Assembly: GCA_023259135.1 (NCBI GenBank)
Contig: JAHFQX010000018.1
Span: 1-54,213 of the forward strand
Source: Betaproteobacteria bacterium
Lineage (GTDB): Bacteria; Pseudomonadota; Gammaproteobacteria; Burkholderiales; JAHFQX01
Reading direction: 5' to 3'
DNA length: 54,213 nt
In this document: one piece after another, positions 17,336-27,308 of the stretch
Layout of the letters: every line of letters starts with the position of its first letter
How positions within the stretch are numbered: position 1 is the stretch's first letter
The notes under the pieces: model-generated
Database searches by the model: none
Seen by the model: only the letters and a program-made list of their open reading frames with translations
Told to the model about the DNA's origin: nothing
Translations under genes and position numbers: made by a program

Positions 17336-17689
17336 ATGCCTCTATTTTTTAAACTTTCCTTGAAACGTTGCTGCTGCGCTGCATTGCTGGCGGCGACGTT
17401 GCCGGCGTGGGCCCAAGCCCCGCGCCTCGAACCCTTGCCCGAGCCTCCGCCGCCGCCTCCGGGGATACAGAACGATCAATCGCCGGAGCCCCAGGTCACC
17501 ATCATCCAGCGAGAGGGGGAGACGGTGGAGGAATTTCGTATCCACGGTCGTCTTTACATGATGAAAATCACTCCTCGGGTGGGCCGCCCCTATTATCTGG
17601 TGGACGAGCGGGGGGATGGCCGCTTCAGCCGGTCCGAGGCCCACGATACGGGGGTCCGTCCCCCCATGTGGGTCATTCACTCCTTCTAG
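17336..17689 (+). CDS. DUF2782 family exported protein
   Basis: This 117-residue protein has a signal peptide (CCCAALLAATLPAWA, cut near residue 26), a proline-rich stretch of about 20 residues, and a compact domain with VTIIQREGETVEEFRIHGR, YMMKITPRVGRPYYLVD and a terminal MWVIHSF. This matches the DUF2782 pattern, a small family often found next to polA and homoserine kinase in beta- and gammaproteobacteria. The cysteines in the signal region do not form a convincing lipobox. Function unknown; periplasmic location inferred. It is 25 bp after the LOG gene and 38 bp before thrB. Confidence 0.8.
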   Translation: MPLFFKLSLKRCCCAALLAATLPAWAQAPRLEPLPEPPPPPPGIQNDQSPEPQVTIIQREGETVEEFRIHGRLYMMKITPRVGRPYYLVDERGDGRFSRSEAHDTGVRPPMWVIHSF

Positions 17690-17727
17690 GGCCCTCCCGG
17701 CTGCCGCCGGCGGAGTCCTTCCCGCAA

Positions 17728-18708
17728 ATGTCGGTATTCACCTCGGTGACGTCGGAGGATGTGGTCCCGCTGCTGGAGGCTTATGACCTGGGGTCCCTGG
17801 TGGATCTGCAAGGGATTCCTACCGGTATCGACAACACCAATTACTTTCTCACCACGACTCGGGGGCGTTTCGTTCTCACCGTATTCGAGCAGCTTACCCG
17901 GGGGCAATTGCCCGTCTATCTGGGTCTCATGGCCCACCTTGCGGATCGGAGCGTTCCCTGTCCCCGGCCCTTGCCGCGGCGCGGCGATGGCTATCTAGAA
18001 AGCTTGAAGGGCAAGCCTGCCGCGGTCGTCACCCGTCTTCCCGGCCGCGCGCTGGAACATCCGCGGCCGGAACACTGTGCCCAGGTCGGGGAGGTGCTGG
18101 CGCGGATGCATTTGGCGGGGGCCGATTATCCCGGTGCGATGCCCAACTTGCGAGGTCCCCGGTGGTGGGCGGAGGCGGCCCGGGAGCTGGAGCTCCTGTT
18201 GCTTCCGGAGGATAGGGGGCTGCTTGCCGACGAGTTGCGTCACCAAAGGCAAGCGCGGCTTGCGGAACTACCGCAGGGGGTGGTGCATGCCGATTTGTTC
18301 CGCGATAACGTGCTGTTCGACGGCGAGCGCATCGGCGGGATCATCGATTTCTATTTCGCCTGCCGGGACGCGCTGCTCTATGATGTGGCCATCACCGTCA
18401 ACGATTGGTGTATCGCTCCCGATGGGGAGTTGGATCTCGCCCGAGCCGGAGCGCTATTGAAGGCCTATCATGCCCGGCGTCCCTTTGGACCGGCCGAGCA
18501 CCTGGCCTGGCCGGTGATGTTGCGGGCCGGGGCGCTGCGTTTCTGGGTTTCCCGGCTCTACGACTTCTATCTGCCGCGTCCCGGAGAATTGACCCACGCC
18601 AAGGACCCGGAGCATTTCAAGCGCATTTTATTGCGTCATCGGGAAGCGGCTGCGGGGAAGGGCTGCGGGTTGCCGCAGACCTCCGGGGACAGCGCGCAAA
18701 CATCCTGA
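17728..18708 (+). CDS. thrB: Homoserine kinase (APH-fold type)
   Basis: This enzyme phosphorylates homoserine in threonine synthesis. The 326-residue product belongs to the aminoglycoside-phosphotransferase-like kinase form found in many proteobacteria, not the GHMP form of E. coli. It has IPTGIDNTNYFLTT near 37-50, the catalytic loop VVHADLFRDNVLF (about 190-202) and the metal-binding GIIDFYFACRDALLYD. ATG 17728 begins the family N-terminus MSVFTSVT; the frame extends further upstream only as antisense-like sequence over the DUF2782 gene. It is followed after 18 bp by the BPSS1780-type gene. Confidence 0.93.
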   Translation: MSVFTSVTSEDVVPLLEAYDLGSLVDLQGIPTGIDNTNYFLTTTRGRFVLTVFEQLTRGQLPVYLGLMAHLADRSVPCPRPLPRRGDGYLESLKGKPAAVVTRLPGRALEHPRPEHCAQVGEVLARMHLAGADYPGAMPNLRGPRWWAEAARELELLLLPEDRGLLADELRHQRQARLAELPQGVVHADLFRDNVLFDGERIGGIIDFYFACRDALLYDVAITVNDWCIAPDGELDLARAGALLKAYHARRPFGPAEHLAWPVMLRAGALRFWVSRLYDFYLPRPGELTHAKDPEHFKRILLRHREAAAGKGCGLPQTSGDSAQTS

Positions 18709-18726
18709 GGGCCGAAGAGGGGGAAT

Positions 18727-19464
18727 ATGCAATCGCAATCGCGCACCGTGGCAACCGGCCACGGCTGGGACTGGTTCAAGGGGGGCTTCGATCTGTTCCG
18801 CAAGGCTCCTTTGATATGGATCGTCTTCACCATAGTGCTGCTGGTGATGGCCATGGCTTTGAGCATGGTGCCCCTGGTGGGGCATTTGCTGTTCTATTTT
18901 GTGTCCCCGCTGTTCGTGGCGGGCCTGATGCTGGGCTGCCGCGATCTGGAAGCCGGCAAGGATCTGGAGATCGCCCATCTGTTCGCAGGGTTTCAGAAAG
19001 ACGCGGCCCAGTTGGTGACGGTGGGCGGCGTCTACCTGGTGGGCCAGGTGCTGGTGTTCGGGGCCATGGTGACGGTGGGCGGCGGGGTGGTGGCCGTCCT
19101 GTTCCGGGAGGGCGCGGGCGGCCTGGATCCGACCCTGCTGATGGAGGCGGCGGGCGGGCTGCTGGCCGCCGCCTTGGTGGGGATGGCGCTATCCGTTCCC
19201 TTGCTGATGGCGGTCTGGTTTGCGCCGCAATTGGTGGTGCTGGACGGCGTTCCGGCCCTGGCGGCGCTACGCCTGAGCTTCTCCGCCTGTCTGCGCAATA
19301 TGCTGCCGTTCCTGCTCTACGGTTTGGTGGTCCTGGTAGCGGCCTTGGTGGCGGCGGTGCCCTTCGGTCTGGGCTACCTGGTGCTGGTTCCGGTGCTCAT
19401 CGCCTCGGCGTACGTCAGCTATCGGGATTTATTCCCTCTTCCCGGCAGCGTCCCGACCCCCTGA
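18727..19464 (+). CDS. BPSS1780-family integral membrane protein
   Basis: This 245-residue protein has about six hydrophobic helices and no enzymatic motif. The N-terminus GWDWFKGGFDLFRKAPLIWI and SPLFVAGLMLGCRDLEAGKD match the BPSS1780 family common in betaproteobacteria. Its role is unknown. It is last in the rightward run after thrB and ends 7 bp from the convergent Bug receptor gene. Confidence 0.8.
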   Translation: MQSQSRTVATGHGWDWFKGGFDLFRKAPLIWIVFTIVLLVMAMALSMVPLVGHLLFYFVSPLFVAGLMLGCRDLEAGKDLEIAHLFAGFQKDAAQLVTVGGVYLVGQVLVFGAMVTVGGGVVAVLFREGAGGLDPTLLMEAAGGLLAAALVGMALSVPLLMAVWFAPQLVVLDGVPALAALRLSFSACLRNMLPFLLYGLVVLVAALVAAVPFGLGYLVLVPVLIASAYVSYRDLFPLPGSVPTP

Positions 19465-19471
19465 CGTTTTC

Positions 19472-20449
19472 TCATTGATCGGCTTTTGCTCCGGAAGCCT
19501 TCACCACTGGGGTCCATTTGGCGATTTCCGCCCGGATGAAGGCGGCGGATTGCTCCGGATTGGTGCCGATCACCTCGAAGCCGCTGCTGGGGCTGAAGAA
19601 CCGTGCCTTCACTTCCGGCGTGTTCATGGCCTTGATGATTTCCCCGTGCAGCTTGGCGGCGATCTCCTTGGGCAGCCCCGCCGGCCCGAGAATTCCCAGC
19701 CACGCGTAGGCATCGAACCCCGGAACGCCGGATTCCATTACGGTGGGGGTATCGGGTACCGCCACCGAGCGCTTGGGAGTGCCCACCGCCAGCAGCTTGA
19801 GCTTGCCGGTCTTGATGTGGGGCATGGCGGAGACAGGGTCGCTGAACATCATGGGAACCTGCCCCGCCAATACGTCAGCCAGACCTGGCGCGGCACCCTT
19901 GTAGGGGACGTGAGTCAAGTCGATCCCCGCCAGGGATTTGAACATCTCGCCCGCCAAGTGTGAGCCCTGGCCGTTGCCGGCGGAGGCGAAGAACAACTGG
20001 CCTGGCTTGGCCTTGGCCAAGGCGACGAGTTCCTTGACGTTGTTTACCGGCAACGATGGATGGGCCACCAGAAGAAGAGGTATCTGGGCCACCATGGTGA
20101 TGGGGGTGAAATCCTTTACGGTATCGTAGGGTAGTTTGGGGTAGAGGCTGGGATTGATGGCGTGGGCGGTAGCCACCACCAATAAGGTATAGCCGTCCGG
20201 GGCCGCCTTGGCACCCATCTCCGAGCCGATGATGCCGGCCGCTCCGGGCCGGTTGTCCACCACGATCTGCTGCCCCAGGCTTTCCGACATCTTCTGGAAT
20301 AGCGCCCGGGGCAGCACGTCGATAATGCCGCCCGCCGAGGAGGGAACGATCACGCGAATAGGCTTGTTCGGATAAGTCTGTGCCGTGGCCATGCCGGCGA
20401 CCGCGGCCGATAAGACGAATGCCGTTGCCCAATACCCCCATCGTTTCAT
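19472..20449 (-). CDS. Bug-family (TctC-like) periplasmic solute receptor
   Basis: This 325-residue receptor belongs to the tripartite tricarboxylate transporter family, hugely expanded in betaproteobacteria. A signal peptide (1 to about 23, GMATAQ) is followed by YPNKPIRVIVPSSAGG, the PGAAGIIGSEMGAKAAPDGY loop and the DTPTVMESGVPGF region. ATG 20449 with GGAGG upstream is chosen over a start 16 codons earlier. No TctA/TctB membrane genes are nearby, so it either borrows a distant permease or acts as a sensor. It lies 44 bp downstream of a second Bug gene. Confidence 0.9.
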   Translation of the reverse strand: MKRWGYWATAFVLSAAVAGMATAQTYPNKPIRVIVPSSAGGIIDVLPRALFQKMSESLGQQIVVDNRPGAAGIIGSEMGAKAAPDGYTLLVVATAHAINPSLYPKLPYDTVKDFTPITMVAQIPLLLVAHPSLPVNNVKELVALAKAKPGQLFFASAGNGQGSHLAGEMFKSLAGIDLTHVPYKGAAPGLADVLAGQVPMMFSDPVSAMPHIKTGKLKLLAVGTPKRSVAVPDTPTVMESGVPGFDAYAWLGILGPAGLPKEIAAKLHGEIIKAMNTPEVKARFFSPSSGFEVIGTNPEQSAAFIRAEIAKWTPVVKASGAKADQ

Positions 20450-20493
20450 AAATCCTCCGTTTTGCTCATGGTTTGTCGAACTTGCTGTTTGCC

Positions 20494-21468
20494 TCAATTC
20501 TGCTTGGGTAGATTGGCTTCCTTGAATACCTTATCCCACTTGGCGACTTCCGCCTTCACCATTTCCCCCAACTGCTCGGGGGTGCTGGTGGTCACTTCCA
20601 GCCCGTTTTGCCCGAGCTTTTCCTTTACCTCCGGGGTTTGCAGCGCCCGGGTGATTTCGGCATGGAGCTTGGCGACAATTTCCTTCGGGGTTCCCGCCGG
20701 AGCGTAAAAGGCTACCCAGGCGACGGATTCGAAGCCGGGATAGCCCGATTCGGCGACGGTGGGAACATCGGGCGCCAGAGCACTGCGCTTGGCGGAGGTT
20801 ACCGCGAGGGCTTTGAGCCGGCCGGCCTTGACCTGGGGCAGGGCCGAGGGGATGGGTTCAAAATGGGCATCCACCAGTCCCCCTACCAGGTCGGTGAAGG
20901 CCGTGACCGGGCTTTTGTAAGGGACGGGGGTCATATTGATCCCGGCGGTGAGCTTGAACAATTCCCCGGTTAACTGGGCGACGCTGGCGGCGTAGGAGAG
21001 GGTGTGCTTGCCGGGATTGGCCTTGGCCATGGCCACCAGATCCTTCATAGAGTTGAGCGGTGAGCCGGCGTTGGTCACCAGAAAGTACGCTACGTGTCCG
21101 ACGCGGGTAATAGGGGCGAAGTCTTTCACCGGATCGTAGGGCAGCTTGCTGAACAGACTCGAGTTGATGCCGTGGGTGCCGTTGGAGGCCAGCACGATGG
21201 TATAACCGTCGGGAGCGGCCTTGGCTGTCGCATCTGCGCCGATGATGCCGTTGGCGCCGGGGCGGATATCCACGATAACTTGCTGGCCCAGGTTTTCGGT
21301 GAGTTTCTGGCTGATGAGACGGGCGATCAGGTCGGTGCTGGAGCCCGCGGCGAAGGGGGAGATGATGCGGATGGGTTTGTTGGGAAAACCTTGGGAATGG
21401 GCGGCGAATCCCGCCAGAAAAATAGCGCATCCCAGGGCATAGCGTAGCGCGCCGCGCAATCGATTCAT
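20494..21468 (-). CDS. Bug-family (TctC-like) periplasmic solute receptor
   Basis: This 324-residue receptor has a signal peptide (1 to about 25, ending AAHSQG) and standard Bug landmarks: FPNKPIRIISPFAAGSSTDL, RPGANGIIGADATAKAAPDG and VPTVAESGYPGFESVAW. The start at 21468 is preceded by GGAGGAAACC. It is the first gene of a tandem pair with the Bug gene at 19472. By eye the two differ throughout, so this is an old duplication or independent acquisition. The ligand, an organic acid for most characterised Bug proteins, is not predictable. Confidence 0.9.
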   Translation of the reverse strand: MNRLRGALRYALGCAIFLAGFAAHSQGFPNKPIRIISPFAAGSSTDLIARLISQKLTENLGQQVIVDIRPGANGIIGADATAKAAPDGYTIVLASNGTHGINSSLFSKLPYDPVKDFAPITRVGHVAYFLVTNAGSPLNSMKDLVAMAKANPGKHTLSYAASVAQLTGELFKLTAGINMTPVPYKSPVTAFTDLVGGLVDAHFEPIPSALPQVKAGRLKALAVTSAKRSALAPDVPTVAESGYPGFESVAWVAFYAPAGTPKEIVAKLHAEITRALQTPEVKEKLGQNGLEVTTSTPEQLGEMVKAEVAKWDKVFKEANLPKQN

Positions 21469-21572
21469 GGTTTCCTCCAAAGATGGTCTGATTATCGTTT
21501 TATCGTCTTCACGGGCAGGCCGGAAGCGGAGCAAGCATAGCGAAATCGGGAGAGATTGGCTATTTTTTTGGA

Positions 21573-22214
21573 TTACGTTCCTCCCAGCACCGGGAACAAT
21601 TGCTTCAAGCCTGCGGCCATGGTTTCCACGGCGATACCCGTCAGCAGCAATCCCAGCAGGCGGTTGGCGACGTTCAAGCCCGATACACCCAAGGCGCGCC
21701 CCAGCCGGGTGGCCACCCGCAGCATCACCCAGAGCAATCCGCAGACCGCCAGGATGCACCCCAGGATGACCGCCCGGTGAGCCCAGCCGCCTTGCTGGGC
21801 GAAGAGGATGACGGTGCTGATGGCGCCGGGACCCGCCAGAATGGGGATCGCCAGGGGGACGATGCCCACGGTGGTGCGTTGCTCCAATTCGTCGGCTTCC
21901 TGAGAGGTCTGGCGTATGTTGCCAGTTTGGGCGTTGAGCATGGCCAGCGCCATCATCAGCAGCACGATACCCCCGCCCACCCGGAACGACGGCAGGCTGG
22001 CTCCCATCAGCTCCAATAGGGCATCCCCGGTGACGGCGGCCCCGATGAGCACCGCCAGCACCGTGGCAGCCACCAGCCCGGCGGCGCGCCGGCGGCCGGC
22101 GGGGCTTTGCTGGCCGGTGACGGCGAGGAACATGGGGATGGCGAGGAAAGGGTCCAGCACCGCCACCAGGGTGATCACGAACCGCACATATTCGATCCAG
22201 GGCAGGGTGTTCAT
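21573..22214 (-). CDS. MarC-family integral membrane protein
   Basis: This 213-residue protein has six hydrophobic helices and the MarC signatures VLDPFLAIPMFLAVTG near the N-terminus and PLAIPILAGPGAISTVIL in the middle. MarC was once linked to multiple antibiotic resistance, but its true role is unsettled and NAAT-type transport is only a family annotation. Its ATG overlaps the stop of the GGDEF/EAL gene by 4 bases, so the two are translated together. Confidence 0.9.
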   Translation of the reverse strand: MNTLPWIEYVRFVITLVAVLDPFLAIPMFLAVTGQQSPAGRRRAAGLVAATVLAVLIGAAVTGDALLELMGASLPSFRVGGGIVLLMMALAMLNAQTGNIRQTSQEADELEQRTTVGIVPLAIPILAGPGAISTVILFAQQGGWAHRAVILGCILAVCGLLWVMLRVATRLGRALGVSGLNVANRLLGLLLTGIAVETMAAGLKQLFPVLGGT

Positions 22215-25051
22215 GGCGAGTGCCGCGTGACGAAAGCGGGAATGGCCTCTGCCGGCATGGGGCGGGCGAAATAGTATCCCTGGGCCTCGTCACAGCCGTG
22301 TTCCAGCAACAGCCGGCGCTGCGCTTCGCCTTCCACCCCTTCGGCAATGACCGTCAGGCGCAGGGTGTGGCCCATGCTGATGATGGCGGCGGTGATGATT
22401 CTGGCATCGGCATCGTCGGCCATGTTGTGAACGAAGGATTGGTCTATTTTGAGCTTGTCGATAGGGAAGCGCTTGAGGTAGCTCAAGGAAGAATAGCCGG
22501 TGCCGAAGTCGTCGATGGATAGGGTTATGCCCAGCCACTTCAGGCTGTTGAGGAGGGAAAGAATATCGCCGGCATCTCCCATCAGGATGCTTTCGGTCAG
22601 TTCCAGTTCCAGGTAGCGGGGGTCCAGTTGCGTCCGGTCCAGGATCCCGGAAATGCGCGCCAGCAGATCTTTCTGAAATTGCCGGCCGGAGAGGTTCACC
22701 GCGACCCGCAGTGGCAGGTGGTGCTGACTGTGCCATATTTTTGCGTCGGCGCACGCCTGTTCCAGGACGAAGGCTCCGAGGGCCTCGATGAGGCCGGTCT
22801 CCTCCGCCACCGGAATGAATTCCGCCGGGGGCACCAATTCGGGGCCTCCCCGGTTCCAGCGGACCAGGGCCTCCACCCCCGTCACTTGGCCGGTCTGAAG
22901 CTTCACTTGGGGCTGGTAATGCACCAGAAATTCCCGCCGCTCCAGTCCCCGCTTTAAGGCTTGCTCCAGTTCCAGCTTGCGGCTGACGCGGAGATTCAGT
23001 TCGGGGGTGAAAAAATGGAATCGGCCGCCTTGAGTTTTGGCTTCGTGGAGCGCCGTGTCAGCGCACTGGATCAAGGTGTCCGGGTCGGTGGCGTCGGCGG
23101 GGAACAGGGCGATGCCGATGCTGGCCGATACGTAGATCGGGGTATCGGCGATAGCGAATGGCGACGCCAGGACGGCGAGCAGCCTGTCGGCCGTCTCCGC
23201 GGGGGTTTCTGGGTCGCCGATCCTGGGCAGTAGCACCGCGAATTCATCGCTGGTAAGCCGGGCCACGGTATCTTCCTGGCGTAGATTGGCGGTCAAGCGG
23301 CCGGCGGCTTCCTGGAGCAGCCGGTTGCCGGCGAAGTATCCTAAGGTGTCGTTGATGTTCTTGAAGCGGTCCAAATCTAGAAACAGCACGGCGGCGGAGC
23401 TGCCGGAGCGCTGGGCGCTGGCCAGTGCCTGAGCGGTGCGGTCGAGAAAGTGGGCCCGATTCGGCAGCCCGGTGAGGGGGTCGTAGTAGGTCAGGTGTTG
23501 GAGGCGGGATTGGGTCTCCTTGAGTTCGGTGATGTCCTCGACAAGGCCCACGTAATGGGTAATGGCTTCCGCTTCGTCGCGGACGGGGGCGAAGGTCAGC
23601 ACCGACCAATACGCCGTTCCCTCCTTGCGCCGCCCCATTAATTCCCCATGCCACTCTTTGCCGGCACGCAAGTTGTGCCAGATGCCGCGGCGCAGGGCTT
23701 TGTCAAAGGTTTTGGGCAGCAGGAAGCGGGAGCCGCGACCCAGGCATTGCTCGGCGGTATAGCCGGTGATTTGGGTGAACTTGGGGTTGACGTATTCCAC
23801 TCGGCCCCGGCTATTCAGGATAAACACCCCGCTGGCTCCCTGTTCCACCGCCCGGGAGAGCTTGCGCAATTCTTGTTCCGCTTGACGGCGTTGCGCCTCT
23901 TTGGCGATCGCGTCCTGGCAATAGGAGATGTCCGCGGCCAATTCCTCCAGTAACCGAACTTGCTGGGAGTCGAAAAACCCCTGCTCCCGGGAGTAGAGGC
24001 AGAACACCGCCACGACCTCGTCTCCTTGGAGCAGCGGCAGCGCCGCGCAACTGCGAAAATCCCTTTGCAGCAAGCGGTCTCGCCACGGTTCCATGGAGGG
24101 ATCGGTGGCGACATCGTTGATGAAGCGCAGCCGTTTTTCCCGCACCGCCGTGCCGGTGGGCCCCCGGCCGGTAGGGGTGTCGTCGATGGAAATCTGGAGG
24201 CCCTCCAGGTAGCCGATTTCCGCCCCCGCCTTGGCAACAGGGACTACTGCGTGACTTTGGCGGTCCACCACGCCCACCCAGGCCAGCGACATTTCCCCTG
24301 CGTCCACCGCCACCCGGCAGATGGCCTCGTAAAGCGCTAAGCCGCTGGTGGCGTGAATGACCGCGCTGTTGACGCCGCTCAAGGTGGCGTAGAGCCGGTT
24401 CAATATCCGGATGCGTTGTTCCTGGCGGATGCGTTCGGTCTCGTCCCGCCCGATGAAGATCGCCAGAGGGCCTTGCGGAATATCGGGGAGACCCCGCCCC
24501 TTGATCCGTAGGGAACGCCAAGCGCCATCCTTGTGGCGGATTCTGAGGGTGGCTTCCTGGAGTCTTTCGGGATGGGAGAAGGCGTCTTGGAGTATCCGTT
24601 GGGCAAGCGGAACGTCCTCCGGATGGACCAGGGAGACTCCCTCGACCCGCAGCAGTTGCCCATGAGGGAAGCCCAGGATGGTTTCACCCGCCTCATTCTG
24701 ATAAACGGTGCGGCTGTCTGGGTCGATGACGGTGACGATATCCGGGATGCCTTGGGCCAGGGAGCGGAACAGCAGCTCTTGTTGTTTGATTTCTTGCCGC
24801 TGCCGTTCGTGATAGCGGTTGTGGCGAAGCAGCGTTAGATACAGCAGCGCCCCGGTGAAGCAAACGAAGAACAGGCCTTTGAGATTTTGCCAGTAGGCGA
24901 GAGATGCGGGTTCCCGTGTCCAGGCCAGCAGCCAGTGATCCGACCAGAGAATCCAGGTGGCGCTGACCGCGATGTAAACAGCGGCCACCGCCGCCGGGAA
25001 AAGAGCGGGATGACGATAAGGGGAGGGATTGTTTTTCTTTTTATCGGCCAT
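22211..25051 (-). CDS. Membrane PAS-GAF-PAS-GGDEF-EAL protein (c-di-GMP phosphodiesterase type)
   Basis: This protein of about 946 residues has two N-terminal membrane helices (about 10-45 and 60-80), a PAS domain (about 90-210), GAF (about 220-380), PAS/PAC (about 400-510), GGDEF (about 520-680) and EAL (about 690-940). The EAL part looks active: EALVRW, ELTES, DDFGTGYSSL and the loop after it, and VIAEGVE are all present. The GGDEF motif is TSDEF with a preceding GN where GD is usual, so cyclase activity is doubtful and the domain may instead bind GTP to regulate EAL. The start at 25051 (MADKKK) is chosen over an upstream ATG lacking homology. It is coupled to marC. Confidence 0.88.
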   Translation of the reverse strand: MADKKKNNPSPYRHPALFPAAVAAVYIAVSATWILWSDHWLLAWTREPASLAYWQNLKGLFFVCFTGALLYLTLLRHNRYHERQRQEIKQQELLFRSLAQGIPDIVTVIDPDSRTVYQNEAGETILGFPHGQLLRVEGVSLVHPEDVPLAQRILQDAFSHPERLQEATLRIRHKDGAWRSLRIKGRGLPDIPQGPLAIFIGRDETERIRQEQRIRILNRLYATLSGVNSAVIHATSGLALYEAICRVAVDAGEMSLAWVGVVDRQSHAVVPVAKAGAEIGYLEGLQISIDDTPTGRGPTGTAVREKRLRFINDVATDPSMEPWRDRLLQRDFRSCAALPLLQGDEVVAVFCLYSREQGFFDSQQVRLLEELAADISYCQDAIAKEAQRRQAEQELRKLSRAVEQGASGVFILNSRGRVEYVNPKFTQITGYTAEQCLGRGSRFLLPKTFDKALRRGIWHNLRAGKEWHGELMGRRKEGTAYWSVLTFAPVRDEAEAITHYVGLVEDITELKETQSRLQHLTYYDPLTGLPNRAHFLDRTAQALASAQRSGSSAAVLFLDLDRFKNINDTLGYFAGNRLLQEAAGRLTANLRQEDTVARLTSDEFAVLLPRIGDPETPAETADRLLAVLASPFAIADTPIYVSASIGIALFPADATDPDTLIQCADTALHEAKTQGGRFHFFTPELNLRVSRKLELEQALKRGLERREFLVHYQPQVKLQTGQVTGVEALVRWNRGGPELVPPAEFIPVAEETGLIEALGAFVLEQACADAKIWHSQHHLPLRVAVNLSGRQFQKDLLARISGILDRTQLDPRYLELELTESILMGDAGDILSLLNSLKWLGITLSIDDFGTGYSSLSYLKRFPIDKLKIDQSFVHNMADDADARIITAAIISMGHTLRLTVIAEGVEGEAQRRLLLEHGCDEAQGYYFARPMPAEAIPAFVTRHSP

Positions 25052-25214
25052 GGCCCGCCTTGCTAGGGGATTCCCATGCGGCGGCTTGGGATCATCCGCG
25101 GCGGGGAGCAAGATTCCGGATGCCTTGTCGGCAATCCGGCTGGACGAAGCTGCATCTTTATTCCTCCCATCAAGATGATAATGGGATGCGACCGAGACTA
25201 CCGTGGAGTATAAA

Positions 25215-25236
25215 GGGAAAACCCCGAGCGGGGAAA
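25215..25236 (-). terminator. Rho-independent terminator downstream of rho
   Basis: On the minus strand CCCCG-CT-CGGGG (25222-25233) is followed by TTTTCCC. It lies about 105 bp past the rho stop and before the GGDEF/EAL gene, whose stop lies further left; it would separate the two leftward genes. Confidence 0.5.
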
Positions 25237-25340
25237 CCCGATCCTTGCCGTGGAGCGGCCGCGATGATTCCGGACGGGGGGAGAGGGGCCTGCTAGGCCG
25301 ACTATGGATAGGGCTGTCGGCCGTTGGAGAGCCCGCGGAT

Positions 25341-26600
25341 TCAGCCGCGGCGCATCGAGTCGAAGAAGTCCGCGTTGTTCTTGGTGGCCTTGAGCTTGTC
25401 CAGCAGAAATTCCATGGCTTCCAGATCGTCCATGGGGTAGAGCAGCTTGCGCAGGATCCAGATCTTTTGCAGATTTTCCTGTTTGATGAGCAGTTCTTCG
25501 CGGCGGGTGCCGGAGCGGTTGACGTTGATGGCGGGATAGCTGCGTTTTTCCGCCATGCGCCGATCCAAGTGGATCTCCATGTTGCCGGTGCCCTTGAATT
25601 CCTCGTAGATCACGTCGTCCATACGGGAGCCGGTTTCCACCAGGGCGGTGGCGATGATGGACAGGGAGCCGCCTTCCTCGATGTTCCGGGCCGCCCCGAA
25701 GAAGCGCTTCGGCCGTTGCAGGGCGTTGGCGTCCACGCCGCCGGTCAACACCTTGCCGGAAGCCGGCACCACGGTATTGTAGGCGCGGGCGAGACGGGTG
25801 ATGGAATCCAGCAGGATGACCACGTCTTTCTGGTGCTCCACCAGCCGCTTGGCTTTTTCCAGCACCATTTCGGCCACCTGGATGTGACGGGTGGCGGGTT
25901 CGTCGAAAGTGCTGGAGACCACTTCGCCGCGCACCGAACGCACCATTTCGGTGACCTCTTCGGGCCGCTCGTCGATGAGCAGCACGATGAGATGGATATC
26001 CGGATAGTTGGCGGCGATGGAGTGGGCGATATGCTGGAGCATCACCGTCTTGCCGCTCTTGGGGGAGGAGACGATGAGGCCCCGCTGCCCCTTGCCGATC
26101 GGGGCGACGATGTCGATGACCCGCCCGGTGATGTTTTCTTCCGACTTGATGTCCCGTTCCAGGGTGATGCGTTCGGTGGGAAACAGGGGAGTCAGGTTCT
26201 CGAACAGAATCTTGTGCTTGGATTTCTCCGGGGCTTCGTAATTGATTTTGTCGACCTTGACCAAGGCAAAGTAGCGCTCTCCCTCCTTGGGGGTGCGGAT
26301 TTCTCCCTCGATGGAATCCCCGGTGTGTAGGTTGAAGCGGCGAATCTGGCTGGGACTGATGTAGATGTCGTCGGGGCCGGCCAGGTAGGAGGTGTCGGGG
26401 GAGCGCAGGAAGCCGAAGCCGTCGGGCAGGACTTCCAGCGTGCCTTCCCCGAATATGCTTTCCCCTTTGCGGGCCTGGTTTTTCAGCAGGGCGAAGATCA
26501 AGTCCTGCTTGCGCATTCGGTTGGCGCCATCGACTTCGTTGGCGATGGCCATTTCCACAAGCGCGCTGACGTGGAGGTTTTTTAGGTCGGACAAATGCAT
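25341..26600 (-). CDS. rho: Transcription termination factor Rho
   Basis: This 419-residue hexameric RNA helicase has normal length. Its N-terminal helical region ([18 protein letters not shown]) is followed by the RNA-binding cold-shock-like domain ([17 protein letters not shown], about 53-69) and an ATPase with P-loop [11 protein letters not shown] near 178, [14 protein letters not shown], and the Q- and R-loop regions [20 protein letters not shown] and [11 protein letters not shown]. No insertion of the kind seen in actinobacteria is present. It lies downstream of trxA, the same order as in E. coli. Confidence 0.98.
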   Translation of the reverse strand: MHLSDLKNLHVSALVEMAIANEVDGANRMRKQDLIFALLKNQARKGESIFGEGTLEVLPDGFGFLRSPDTSYLAGPDDIYISPSQIRRFNLHTGDSIEGEIRTPKEGERYFALVKVDKINYEAPEKSKHKILFENLTPLFPTERITLERDIKSEENITGRVIDIVAPIGKGQRGLIVSSPKSGKTVMLQHIAHSIAANYPDIHLIVLLIDERPEEVTEMVRSVRGEVVSSTFDEPATRHIQVAEMVLEKAKRLVEHQKDVVILLDSITRLARAYNTVVPASGKVLTGGVDANALQRPKRFFGAARNIEEGGSLSIIATALVETGSRMDDVIYEEFKGTGNMEIHLDRRMAEKRSYPAINVNRSGTRREELLIKQENLQKIWILRKLLYPMDDLEAMEFLLDKLKATKNNADFFDSMRRG

Positions 26601-26730
26601 GATCGGCGGATCCGCTGAAACGGATAAAACCCAGAGAAATTTAAGGGAGCTGAGAAGGAGGGTGCCAGCGAGAGGCCATGGCTAAACTGCCGTGGGCCAC
26701 CTCCGGACAACGCTGGCAAGGTTATCCGGT

Positions 26731-27057
26731 TCAAAGATGACTGTCAATAAAAGCGGTGAGCTGGGATTTGGAGAGGGAGCCGACCTTGGTGGCTTCGATA
26801 TTCCCGTTTTTGAAGAGCATCAGGGTGGGGATGCCGCGAATGCCGTATTTCTGCGGGGTGGCCTGGTTTTCGTCGATGTTGAGCTTGGCTACCTTGAGCC
26901 GCTCGGCATATTCCTGGGCCACTTCGTCCAGGATGGGGGCGATCATCTTGCAAGGGCCGCACCATTCCGCCCAATAGTCCAGCAGGACCGGGAGCGAGGA
27001 TTGGAGCACCTCGGGTTCGAAGGTGTCGTCGGTAACGTGATGGATATGTTTGCTCAT
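26731..27057 (-). CDS. trxA: Thioredoxin
   Basis: This 108-residue cytoplasmic disulfide reductase has the active site WAEWCGPCK (about 31-39), the cis-proline [11 protein letters not shown] and the usual C-terminal helix. The partner would be thioredoxin reductase, not in the window. The start follows CCCCCATG; a clear Shine-Dalgarno sequence is not obvious. It is 130 bp upstream of rho and 130 bp downstream of tRNA-Thr on the same strand. Confidence 0.97.
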   Translation of the reverse strand: MSKHIHHVTDDTFEPEVLQSSLPVLLDYWAEWCGPCKMIAPILDEVAQEYAERLKVAKLNIDENQATPQKYGIRGIPTLMLFKNGNIEATKVGSLSKSQLTAFIDSHL

Positions 27058-27187
27058 GGGGGTTGCCTTAACGAGTTGGGATCGACCGAAGAGGGGGAGC
27101 GTGCTCCGGAGCAGGACCGGAATCGCGGCCCCTGTTTGCTTATCCTAGCGAAAAAATCCGATGGGGAAAAGCGGCATAAGTGGACCG

Positions 27188-27263
<76 letters not shown>

Positions 27264-27308
27264 GCCGCGGCGGATTATAGCAAGGTCCGAAGGGCCTGAG
27301 CCATGGGG

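Noticed and set aside
21469-22347. Extended frame joining the second Bug gene to sequence over marC
   Set aside because: The Bug signal peptide begins at 21468 with a good ribosome binding site; the extension reads across the marC coding region in a different frame.
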